Shown here in pieces: positions 26,462-33,783 of a stretch of 64,000 bases of DNA. A program made the translations under genes and the position numbers. The notes under the pieces are model-generated. The model did not search any database, was not told the DNA's origin, and was given only the letters and a program-made list of their open reading frames with translations. This DNA comes from an uncultured Bacilli bacterium (lineage in GTDB: Bacteria; Bacillota_I; Bacilli_A; RF39; UBA660). Each line of letters opens with the position of its first letter. Positions within the stretch are counted from its first letter, which is position 1. The stretch lies in NCBI GenBank assembly GCA_934120715.1, contig CAKOUW010000004.1, positions 1-64,000 of the forward strand. Reading direction: 5' to 3'.

Positions 26462-26775
26462 ATCTTAGATAAGGTTTGTGATAGACGTGATTCTATTCAT
26501 TGTTGGGTCACTTTTCCTGTTGAATCGTTTTGTTCGATTTAGTAGTTAGAAATAGTAATATGACTAGTTCGTATTATGACCTTGTTGCTATCTAAGAGTG
26601 CACGTGCAGTGAGAGAGTTACTCACATTAATAAGGGGTTACTGCTAAGTACTGACCTTTACTTAGTGTAGATTGTTCGATTCTATTATGGGTTTCCATAG
26701 TAGAAAGGTTTAGCAGTTTATTTGTAACTTTTCTAAAAAACTGAGAAGCACAGCCGGTCAGGGTTGTGTTTTTTT
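26462..26775 (+). ncRNA. Unidentified ~310-nt structured RNA upstream of hpt
   Basis: A discrete transcription unit: promoter at 26427-26455 and an intrinsic terminator (CACAGCC/GGTTGTG, 26749-26768, then seven Ts). Its 5' end CTTAGATA-AGG pairs with CCT...TATCTAAG ~120 bases later, closing a domain with AATCG/CGATT and TAATATG/CGTATTA hairpins. A second domain has GTGAG/CTCAC, CTAAGT/ACTTAG and TCTATTATGG/CCATAGTAGA hairpins. It is visibly less AT-rich than the flanks and lacks an open frame. It does not show the signatures of RNase P RNA, tmRNA, SRP RNA, 6S RNA or a T-box. Because it ends 20 bases before the hpt start, it could instead be an attenuating leader of hpt. Confidence 0.65.
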
Positions 26776-26795
26776 ATTTTTTATGAGGTGGTAAA

Positions 26796-27308
26796 ATGAA
26801 TAAAATTGTTCCTTTAATTAATGAAGATGATATAGCAAAACGTATTAACGAATTAGCTAAACAAATCAGCAATGACTATCAAAATGATGAATTGACTGTT
26901 ATTTGTATCTTGAAAGGTGCTACCATTTTTACGTGTGACCTAATAAGAAAGCTTAGTATACCTGTTTATTTAGATTTCATGATTGTTTCTAGTTATGCTG
27001 ATATGGAGTCTACCGGTAATGTTAAAATTATAAAAGACCTAGATCATTCAATATTTAATAAAAATGTATTAATAATTGATGATATAATTGATACTGGGAG
27101 AACTCTTCAACATCTTGTAAATACTTTGAAAGTTAGGAAACCGAGTTCAATTAAATTGTGTACTTTATTAGATAAACCAGCTAGAAGAGTTAATAACTTA
27201 AAAGTTGATTACTTTGGTTTTAAAATTGAAAACGAATTTGTAGTTGGGTATGGCCTTGACTATAATCAAAAGTATAGAAACTTATCATTTATTGGTAAAG
27301 TTGAATAG
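26796..27308 (+). CDS. hpt: Hypoxanthine phosphoribosyltransferase
   Basis: 170 residues, GAGGTGG upstream. VLIIDDIIDTGRTL is the PRPP-binding loop and VICILKGATIF the N-terminal PPi loop; DFMIVSSY and FEVGYGLDYN-like FVVGYGLDYNQKYRNL are the other HPRT blocks. The enzyme converts hypoxanthine or guanine plus PRPP to IMP or GMP in purine salvage. In Bacilli hpt often sits between tilS and ftsH, but neither is here. A structured RNA with a terminator directly precedes it. Confidence 0.95.
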   Translation: MNKIVPLINEDDIAKRINELAKQISNDYQNDELTVICILKGATIFTCDLIRKLSIPVYLDFMIVSSYADMESTGNVKIIKDLDHSIFNKNVLIIDDIIDTGRTLQHLVNTLKVRKPSSIKLCTLLDKPARRVNNLKVDYFGFKIENEFVVGYGLDYNQKYRNLSFIGKVE

Positions 27309-27346
27309 ATATTGACACAAAATCTGATATTAAATATTAGTTATAT

Positions 27347-27378
27347 AGACAAGTGATATTCATTCATTTGTCTTTTTT
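27347..27378 (+). terminator. Terminator after hpt
   Basis: AGACAAGTGA pairs with TCATTTGTCT (one mismatch) and is followed by a T-run. Confidence 0.65.
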
Positions 27379-27473
27379 ATAGTTTAATACGCTATGAGGA
27401 CTGCCTAATATTCAGCAATCAACATAATATATAAAAAGGAAAAAGTATAATTTTACTTTTCCCTTTTTATTTT

Positions 27474-28667
27474 TTAGCTAGCATAGTTAGTAAAGTAATC
27501 TTGAACTAGAACTACCGGTGTTCCCTTGTCACCACTTCCACTGGTCAAATCACATAATGAACCAATAAGATCGGTGTATCTTCTTGGAGTTGTTCCTTGA
27601 GTTTCTATTTTTCCCTTAAGATTGTTATCTTTTTCTTTTATTTCTTTCTTTATTGCTTCTTGGAGTTCTTCCCCTGATAAATTACTAAATTTATTATCAG
27701 ATAAATATTTTAATTTTAATTCATTTGGACTGCCCTCTAACCCTTCAGTGTAGAATGGACTAACGACAGGATCTGCCAATTCCCATATTTTTCCAACTGG
27801 ATCTTTAAATGCTCCATCACCATATACCATAACTTCAATTGTTTTGCCAGTTAACTGTTTTAGTTTATCTTGAATATCATGTACGAGTTTTGTACCGTTT
27901 TCAGGGAATAATTTAACTTTATCCTCTGTTGACCTATTAGAACCTAACAATCCATATTTACTATTATATCCACTATTATTAACGCTTGTAGTTAAAATAT
28001 CATCCATACCATATAATTTGTTGGCACCAAGTTTTTTTAATTTCTCCTTAGTTTGCATTCTAGTATGAATATCACAAACTAAAATGTCCTTTGTATAATT
28101 TAGTATTTCCTCTGGCCTATTTGCAAAGACAAATTCTATCTCACAGTTTTCTTTTTCTACAACGTCTCTATAGAAATCAACCATATTCACGCCTGTAAAT
28201 ATATGTTTAAAGTCTCCGAACTTTTCTGTATATTCTTCCTCTGTTATTACATCACTATATGGATTAATGCCATATTTTTCTAGTCTTTCCTTGTCTAGAA
28301 TATCGTTTCCAACCTCATCTGAAGGATAGCTTAAAAGCATAGTTATTTTTTTTGTGGCTCTGGCAAAGGCTTTTAAGCATACTGCAAATCTGTTTCTACT
28401 TAAGATTGGAAAAACAATTCCTATATGATCTGAGTTTAACTTATTTCTGACATCCTGTGCAATGTCATCAACAGTAGCATAATTTCCATCACTTATTCCA
28501 ACTACAGCTTCTGTTATAGCAACTACGTCCTTATCATTGAATTCAAATTTTTCCGATTCACTGGCTTTAATTAATGAATCAACTACTATGTTGGCAAGAT
28601 TGTCACCCTCTTTTATAATAGGTGTTCTTATCCCTCTTACAACTGTTCCTACTCTCTTATTATTCAT
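27474..28667 (-). CDS. CofE-like protein (F420-0:glutamate ligase family)
   Basis: 397 residues, AGGAGG upstream. RTPIIKEGDNL, NDKDVVAITEAVVGISDGNY, FPILSRNRFAVCLKAFARA and the later MVYGDGAFKDPVGKIWELADPVVSP are the blocks of the CofE/F420-0:gamma-glutamyl ligase fold, which adds glutamate through a phosphate-activated intermediate. No other F420 gene is in the window and a low-GC Bacillota is not expected to make F420, so this long version probably ligates an amino acid to a different acceptor. An AT-rich hairpin at 27432-27466 follows the gene. Confidence 0.8.
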   Translation of the reverse strand: MNNKRVGTVVRGIRTPIIKEGDNLANIVVDSLIKASESEKFEFNDKDVVAITEAVVGISDGNYATVDDIAQDVRNKLNSDHIGIVFPILSRNRFAVCLKAFARATKKITMLLSYPSDEVGNDILDKERLEKYGINPYSDVITEEEYTEKFGDFKHIFTGVNMVDFYRDVVEKENCEIEFVFANRPEEILNYTKDILVCDIHTRMQTKEKLKKLGANKLYGMDDILTTSVNNSGYNSKYGLLGSNRSTEDKVKLFPENGTKLVHDIQDKLKQLTGKTIEVMVYGDGAFKDPVGKIWELADPVVSPFYTEGLEGSPNELKLKYLSDNKFSNLSGEELQEAIKKEIKEKDNNLKGKIETQGTTPRRYTDLIGSLCDLTSGSGDKGTPVVLVQDYFTNYAS

Positions 28668-28736
28668 ATTTAACCTCCTATTATATTATATCATTCTTCA
28701 AAAAAATATTAAATATTAAGACATAAATTGGACAAT

Positions 28737-28830
28737 TAAAAAAGCAAGCTTTGTGGTGAAGCTGTCAACGAAAGGCATACACTTTTTTGTGTACACTTTT
28801 ATCTTACAATTTCACTTTGCGGCTTGCTTT
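28737..28830 (-). terminator. Large structured terminator after the HtrA-type gene
   Basis: On the minus strand AAAGCAAGC directly at the stop codon pairs with GCTTGCTTT 70-80 bases later, which is followed by six Ts. Inside are a second partial pairing (GCAAAGTGAA with TTCACCACAAAGC) and GTGTACAC-type repeats. It is larger than an ordinary terminator. Confidence 0.55.
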
Positions 28831-29947
28831 AATTACTTTTTCCTAATTTTACTTCTATTTGTTTTTCTTTTTTGTTGCGTATGACAGTTATTTCTATTTT
28901 ATCGCCTGCTTGATGCTGATATAATTCATATCTTAAATATGCTGAATCTTTAACCTTATTACCATTTATCTTAGTTATAACATCACCTTTTTTGATTCCT
29001 GAATTAGAAGCAGCTGTATTTTCTGAAATACTTACTACTGCTACTCCTTCTGTAATATCTGACGATAAGATTATTCCATTTCTATATAAAGTTGAAGTGT
29101 CTGTTACATTACACATTCCTATTCCTAATAGAGGCCATTTGATTTTTTCACCCTTTTCTAAAGACGTTAAGTGGTTCATAGCATATTCTATTGGTATAGC
29201 AAAACCCATTCCTTCAATTTCAGCATCAACTAGTTTTAATGAGCAAATTCCAATTACTTCGCCATTTACATTCAAAAGTGGTCCTCCACTGTTACCTGGA
29301 TTTATTGAGGCATCTATTTGTAGAACTCTCATTACCCAATCATTGCTAGCAGAATTTGATATATTTACAGCAACCATTCTATCTTTTCCAGATAAAATTC
29401 CTGAAGTAACACTTCCTCTATAATCTTTTCCCATTGGTGAACCGACTGTAAATACTGTATCGCCAATATTCATTGACTCACTTTTTCCGATTGTAGCAAT
29501 CTGTATTACTTTGGCTTTATCAATTCTTAAAACGGCTAAGTCTAAATACTCATCCCCACCTAGTAGTTTTGCTTCAACAACTTCATCATTTGCCATTACT
29601 AAATCTATTTTTTCCATTCCTGATATTACGTGTTGATTTGTAAGAACATATCCATATTTATCATCTACTTTGTACACAAATCCAGTTCCAGTTGATGATA
29701 ATTGGTTTTGCTGATATCCTTCCACAACAGCTACTGAATCATAAACCTTCTTAACAGAAGCAGCTAGGCTTGATTTTTCATATACTTCTGCTCCTCCTTT
29801 GGTAATTACTGTTCCTCCTGTAGTACTTGTAGAAACTATTTCACTTAATAATGGTGTCCATTTAAATAATGATATAGTAACTATTCCTCCTACTACAAAT
29901 GAAAACACGATAATAAAGAACATCTTTACGCTATTATTTTTATTCAT
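28829..29947 (-). CDS. HtrA/DegP-type serine protease with PDZ domain
   Basis: 372 residues. One N-terminal membrane helix (MFFIIVFSFVVGGIVTISLF), then the S1C protease domain with the triad His in VLTNQHVISG, Asp in YLDLAVLRI and Ser in INPGNSGGPLLN, and a C-terminal PDZ domain (GIKKGDVITKINGNKV). The active site faces outside, where it would degrade misfolded proteins. The start overlaps the end of the Abi_2 gene by eight bases, so it is translated from the same message. The length is that of Bacillota HtrA proteins. Confidence 0.92.
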   Translation of the reverse strand: MNKNNSVKMFFIIVFSFVVGGIVTISLFKWTPLLSEIVSTSTTGGTVITKGGAEVYEKSSLAASVKKVYDSVAVVEGYQQNQLSSTGTGFVYKVDDKYGYVLTNQHVISGMEKIDLVMANDEVVEAKLLGGDEYLDLAVLRIDKAKVIQIATIGKSESMNIGDTVFTVGSPMGKDYRGSVTSGILSGKDRMVAVNISNSASNDWVMRVLQIDASINPGNSGGPLLNVNGEVIGICSLKLVDAEIEGMGFAIPIEYAMNHLTSLEKGEKIKWPLLGIGMCNVTDTSTLYRNGIILSSDITEGVAVVSISENTAASNSGIKKGDVITKINGNKVKDSAYLRYELYQHQAGDKIEITVIRNKKEKQIEVKLGKSN

Positions 29948-30893
29948 TACTTTCTGTACTCCTTTCTATTTTAGCAAGCTCTTTCCAATTAAGAGGAAAG
30001 CCCATTCTATGTAATACTTTTTCTATATTTATAGTTTTTAAATTATAATTTAGAGTCTGAATAACATTTTCTAGTTCCAGTGTCATATTTTTAAAATCTT
30101 CTTTGAGTAGCATTTGTTTCATTATTATGAGAAGAGCAAATAAATCATTTTTCCCATAAATATATTCATTGTTTTCTTTTGGAACATCTAATAATTTATG
30201 ATAAATTGTATCATTAATGCATGTTTGTGTTTTGTTTTCATACAATATATCTTCATGTGCACATAAGTTTCTATAATTGGCAAGAATTGGCAAATATACA
30301 ATTAAGTTTTCACTATCTATGCCGTATACTTCACTAATTGCATGCTGATCTTCGGGCTTTAGAATAGAAACCATTTCACATACAATTCCAAATGATAGAA
30401 CTTTTACTAAAATCCAAAGCGGAATGTATCCATAATTTGACGCATAGTGATATGTAGCTGAGTGCTGTGAACCATTTACTCTTACCTGTCTATTCATTTT
30501 CTTTATTAAATCATTAACTTGCCTTTGTTTGTCAGGCCTTTGCGTAAAGTTTTTGGCTTTTAAATAATCACTTTCTCTATAACCATATTTTTTCGATAAT
30601 TGATATGAAGTAATAGATTTTAAGTTGTTTTCAATTACTAATAAATACTTAAATAAGACATTTCTAAATGATCTATCAAATAAAAACAGACTATATAATT
30701 CTTCAAATGTAGTTCCTTTGATATATGTTTTATCTGTTGGTGATTTTAAGAATAGGTGCCTATAACCACTTATAAAAAAATAATTTTCTCTTAGTAGAAC
30801 TCTTTTAGCATAAGTTTCATCACATATTATTAGGCCTTTTCGTTTAAAAATTTCGATTTGTTCATCTAAGTTTTTGAACTTCTTTTCTATCAT
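29940..30893 (-). CDS. Abi_2 (AbiD/AbiF-type) HEPN protein
   Basis: 317 residues, AGGTGAT upstream. KKFKNLDEQIEIFKRKGLII, YFFISGYRHLFL, FEELYSLFLFDRSFRNVLFKYLLVIENNLKS are the N-terminal Abi_2 blocks; YRNLCAHEDILYE (~residue 213) is the R-x4-H motif of the HEPN superfamily. AbiD/AbiF proteins of lactococci abort phage infection. Here the gene leads a two-gene unit with htrA and is not within the mobile element. A promoter region of ~100 bp is shared with the divergent phospholipase C gene. The RNase role is inferred from the fold. Confidence 0.87.
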   Translation of the reverse strand: MIEKKFKNLDEQIEIFKRKGLIICDETYAKRVLLRENYFFISGYRHLFLKSPTDKTYIKGTTFEELYSLFLFDRSFRNVLFKYLLVIENNLKSITSYQLSKKYGYRESDYLKAKNFTQRPDKQRQVNDLIKKMNRQVRVNGSQHSATYHYASNYGYIPLWILVKVLSFGIVCEMVSILKPEDQHAISEVYGIDSENLIVYLPILANYRNLCAHEDILYENKTQTCINDTIYHKLLDVPKENNEYIYGKNDLFALLIIMKQMLLKEDFKNMTLELENVIQTLNYNLKTINIEKVLHRMGFPLNWKELAKIERSTESNE

Positions 30894-31001
30894 ATTATCA
30901 CCTATTATAGATTATATCATATAATTAATTAAAAGTATGAAACTTTTTAAATATTATGATATAATTGGTTTAGTTTTAATGTTTCGAGGGGGGACTGTTT
31001 T

Positions 31002-31973
31002 ATGCCAGCTACAATTGTTCATTCTTATTTTGCTAAAGACACTTTGGAAATATTACCTAGTTCAATAGTCAGCATGGTCGATGATAGTAGAGTTAGAATG
31101 TTTTCTCAAAGTACGGATTCTTTGATGTTTTATAATTTATTCAGTCCTTTGCCAGGAAAAAAGATTAGAAAATTTACTGATTATTTTCATCGTAATAAAA
31201 CTCAACAATACTTTGTTAATTTAATTAACTATATTAAAAATAATGACTTGATTAATGATACTGATGTAGCGTCTTTTTTGGTAGGTTCAATTTGTCACTA
31301 CGTATTAGATTCAACTGTTCATCCATTTATTGTCTATAAAACTGGAGTATTTGATAAAAAGCAGAAAAATACTTATAAATATAATAATATACATACATTT
31401 ATGGAAACATTTTTAGATAATGATATGGTAGCAAGACGTGAAGATATAAACCCATACCGTTTTAAGATGGGGAGTTTTTGTTTTAATACACATAAGTTTT
31501 CAGAAAAATTAGATGATTGTCTTGATCATACTTTTTATGATACTTTTCAAATAAAAAATATGAGTAAAATATATTATAAATCATTAAAGCAAATGAAAAG
31601 TTCTTTAGTAGTTTTCAGAAGAGATCCTGTAGGATTTAAAAAATTCTTTTATAAATTAGCTGATACTTTTACAACAAAAAAAGTTTTTAGATTTGAAGCT
31701 ATAAGTTATCATTATCCCTTAGAAGATAAACATAATTTTTTAAATTTAAATCATCAATTATGGCGTAATCCAGTTATTTATAATATTACTAGTAATGAAT
31801 CATTTTTAGATTTATATTTAAAAGCTCTTAAAATAGCAAAAGTGTTAATTTGTGCCAGTTTTGATTACATAAATGGAAAAAATATTGAATTAGAGAAAAT
31901 ATATACAAATATAAGTTATGTTACTGGGTTGAATTGTGACATAGAAAAAGAAATTAAATATTTTGAATTTTAA
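31002..31973 (+). CDS. Zinc-dependent phospholipase C family protein
   Basis: 323 residues. MPATIVHSYFAKDTLE at the N-terminus and SFLVGSICHYVLDSTVHPFIVY near residue 100 give the spaced His/Asp ligands of the zinc phospholipase C fold. A later His-rich stretch (HNIHTFMETFLDNDMV-like: NNIHTFMETFLDNDM) supplies further ligands. There is no signal peptide, unlike classic secreted PLC, so this is the cytoplasmic branch common in Bacillota and of unknown substrate. GGGGGG precedes the ATG. It is followed 48 bases later by the SpoIID-like gene on the same strand. Confidence 0.8.
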   Translation: MPATIVHSYFAKDTLEILPSSIVSMVDDSRVRMFSQSTDSLMFYNLFSPLPGKKIRKFTDYFHRNKTQQYFVNLINYIKNNDLINDTDVASFLVGSICHYVLDSTVHPFIVYKTGVFDKKQKNTYKYNNIHTFMETFLDNDMVARREDINPYRFKMGSFCFNTHKFSEKLDDCLDHTFYDTFQIKNMSKIYYKSLKQMKSSLVVFRRDPVGFKKFFYKLADTFTTKKVFRFEAISYHYPLEDKHNFLNLNHQLWRNPVIYNITSNESFLDLYLKALKIAKVLICASFDYINGKNIELEKIYTNISYVTGLNCDIEKEIKYFEF

Positions 31974-32021
31974 CTTTGTATATTTTAAAAAAAATAAAAC
32001 ATACTATTGTTAGGTGATAGT

Positions 32022-33092
32022 ATGTTTTATAAGTATGAAATTAAAAATAATGGTATAGAAGATATATTATATCTTTATCTGACTATGTCATATGAATTTT
32101 CTAAAGAAATAGGTCTTAATTCTAATGATAGGGAGTTAAGTAGAAGAACAAAGAACTTTATTAAGAGTAATAATATTAATTTTAATGGTAAAAAGGTATT
32201 TTTAGTTATAGATGGCATTGTGGTTAAAAGTTTGGATGTAAATAGTCTTGATAGTGATATAGAGGTTTTAAAGAGTGATTTATATTATTCTAATGATTTC
32301 TTTTTTGTTAATATAAAATTAGATGATGGATCTTTTATTGAGGTAAATTTGCGTGACTGTCTTCTAGGAATGCTAGCAACTAATATTGATAATACTATAG
32401 AAATAGAAGCTTTGAAGGCAGTATGTATATTATATCGCAGTTATATATTTAAGGAAATGAATGAAAAGAATTGTGTTGTTGCGACTAATGACTTTTCAAT
32501 ATATAAACCTATATCGTACTATAAATTGTCATGGATTGATAACTACCAGGATATTATTGATAAATTTTCTAAGGCCATTACAGAAACTGATTGTCTTTTT
32601 ATAACTTATGATAATCATTATATTACGCCATTTATTCATTACTGCAATTATGGAAAAACCTTGGATAATAAAGAGCATTCTTATTTATCAAGTGTATCTA
32701 GTCTATGGGATCTAGCTTGTCCTTATTATATTTCTGTAAAAGACTTTAAGTATAATGAAATTAGTAGATTACTTAATATAGATATAACTAATAATACTGA
32801 TATTAATATTTTAGAGATTGATGATGATAATTTATTAAATAAAATTGAAATTAATAATCGTATTTTTACTGGTGATATTATCATGAATAAGTTAAATCTT
32901 AATTCTAAAAATATTAGTATTATATTTAATAGGGATTTCGTTCGTTTTATCTGCAGAGGATATGGTAATTTCTTTGGACTTAGTATATTTGGAGCTAATG
33001 AGCTTGCTAAAAACGGATGTGATTTTGCTAATATAATAAAATATTATTTTCCTAAAGTTACTATAAATAAGTATATAAAAGAGCTTTCATAA
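32022..33092 (+). CDS. SpoIID/LytB-like protein, cytoplasmic and apparently inactive
   Basis: 356 residues from the ATG at 32022 with AGGTGAT upstream; a reading from a TTG at 32007 runs through that site. NLRDCLLGMLATNI...EIEALKAVCILYRSYIF corresponds to the SpoIID block 'LEDYLxGVVAxEMP...LKAQAVAARTY'; ITPFIHYCNYGKT and FVRFICRGYGNFFGLSIFGANELAKNG correspond to its later blocks ('GHGVGMSQYGA'). The catalytic Glu of 'AxEMP' is Asn here and the GHG histidine is Tyr. No signal peptide or membrane helix is present. It therefore looks like a degenerate peptidoglycan lytic transglycosylase kept for another purpose. The assignment is by motif order. Confidence 0.65.
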   Translation: MFYKYEIKNNGIEDILYLYLTMSYEFSKEIGLNSNDRELSRRTKNFIKSNNINFNGKKVFLVIDGIVVKSLDVNSLDSDIEVLKSDLYYSNDFFFVNIKLDDGSFIEVNLRDCLLGMLATNIDNTIEIEALKAVCILYRSYIFKEMNEKNCVVATNDFSIYKPISYYKLSWIDNYQDIIDKFSKAITETDCLFITYDNHYITPFIHYCNYGKTLDNKEHSYLSSVSSLWDLACPYYISVKDFKYNEISRLLNIDITNNTDINILEIDDDNLLNKIEINNRIFTGDIIMNKLNLNSKNISIIFNRDFVRFICRGYGNFFGLSIFGANELAKNGCDFANIIKYYFPKVTINKYIKELS

Positions 33093-33105
33093 TGAAAGCT
33101 CTATT
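33079..33105. terminator. Bidirectional terminator between convergent genes
   Basis: GAGCTTTCAT/ATGAAAGCTC around a single base; overlaps the end of the SpoIID-like gene and the stop of the small gene at 33101. Confidence 0.7.
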
Positions 33106-33310
33106 TAATTAAATCCTTTAACACTTGATCCGCAGCGTTATTAAGCTCAACTAAATTTTCTAGGTATTTATGATATGATTCTACACTTGATGTGAAGTCT
33201 TCTAATTGAGAGGATCCTTTACTTTTTATTAATGCTTTTATTGTTTCATTGTTGTTTTTTATTTCTTCTGATATTTTTAATATTTCATCATATGGTATAT
33301 TATTAATCAT
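33101..33310 (-). CDS. Small helical protein of the type VII-like locus
   Basis: 69 residues, entirely helical by composition (KSKGSSQLEDFTSSVESYHKYLENLVELNNAADQVLKDLIK). Length and the mid-chain break at KSKGSS recall a shortened WXG100 hairpin, but there is no Trp-x-Gly. It overlaps the preceding small gene by eight bases and lies at the end of the essC-esaB operon, so it is likely a substrate or chaperone of that machine. No family is recognised. Confidence 0.65.
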   Translation of the reverse strand: MINNIPYDEILKISEEIKNNNETIKALIKSKGSSQLEDFTSSVESYHKYLENLVELNNAADQVLKDLIK

Positions 33311-33506
33311 TTCCTAAGGCCTCCACTTCACTGTTTTCTACCTTTTGATTGGAAAATAGACTAGCGTTGGTAATTACTACTTGTTTATATTGTTCTATAT
33401 TTTCTATTAAAGATAAATTATCTTGATCTGGCAGCACTTGTTTCATCCTATTAATGATTTCAAATATTTTATTTACTGATTGTACATATTGTTCATACTC
33501 AGACAT
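33303..33506 (-). CDS. Small helical protein of the type VII-like locus
   Basis: 67 residues, AGGAGAG upstream: MSEYEQYVQSVNKIFEIINRM then an acidic C-terminus. Predicted helical hairpin, soluble, no cysteines. Third gene of the operon after essC and the EsaB-like gene, overlapping the next one. It could form a heterodimer with the 69-residue protein, like Esx pairs. This is inference from position and size only. Confidence 0.62.
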   Translation of the reverse strand: MSEYEQYVQSVNKIFEIINRMKQVLPDQDNLSLIENIEQYKQVVITNASLFSNQKVENSEVEALGND

Positions 33507-33516
33507 ATTATCTCTC

Positions 33517-33774
33517 CTATATCAATATTATTTTAGAGCCATTTTGTAAGTCAGTATTTCTTACTGTTTGATTAATATCATAAATTATACCTGTATCTTT
33601 ACTATAAAAATTGGTTTCTTTGGTTGGTGTATAGATATTGTCAGTTAGTTCACTTAAGCCCTTTTCTATTAATGACTTTACTGTTCCTACTGTTTTGTTA
33701 ATTGGTATATATACATCATAAGATTTTTCAATTAATGGAACATATAATCTTATTAAAATTTTATTTTTATTCAT
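33517..33774 (-). CDS. esaB: EsaB/YukD-like ubiquitin-fold protein
   Basis: 85 residues, AGGAGA upstream. A beta-grasp pattern is visible: ILIRLYVPLIEKSYDVYIPINKTVGTVKSLIEKGLSEL, then a strand with GIIYDINQTVRNTDLQNGSKIILI. The 'TVRNTDLQNGSKIILI' ending matches YukD/EsaB, the ubiquitin-like cytosolic component of type VIIb secretion in Bacillota. It starts nine bases after the essC stop. The assignment rests on fold pattern plus neighbour. Confidence 0.75.
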   Translation of the reverse strand: MNKNKILIRLYVPLIEKSYDVYIPINKTVGTVKSLIEKGLSELTDNIYTPTKETNFYSKDTGIIYDINQTVRNTDLQNGSKIILI

Positions 33775-33783
33775 ATTTTTCTC

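Noticed and set aside
26462..26775. RNase P RNA, tmRNA, SRP RNA or T-box
   Set aside because: GAAAGTCC-type P4 sequence, tmRNA tRNA-like ends, the GGAAGGAAGCAGCC-type SRP loop and the GGTGG-ACCGCG T-box motif were looked for and not found.
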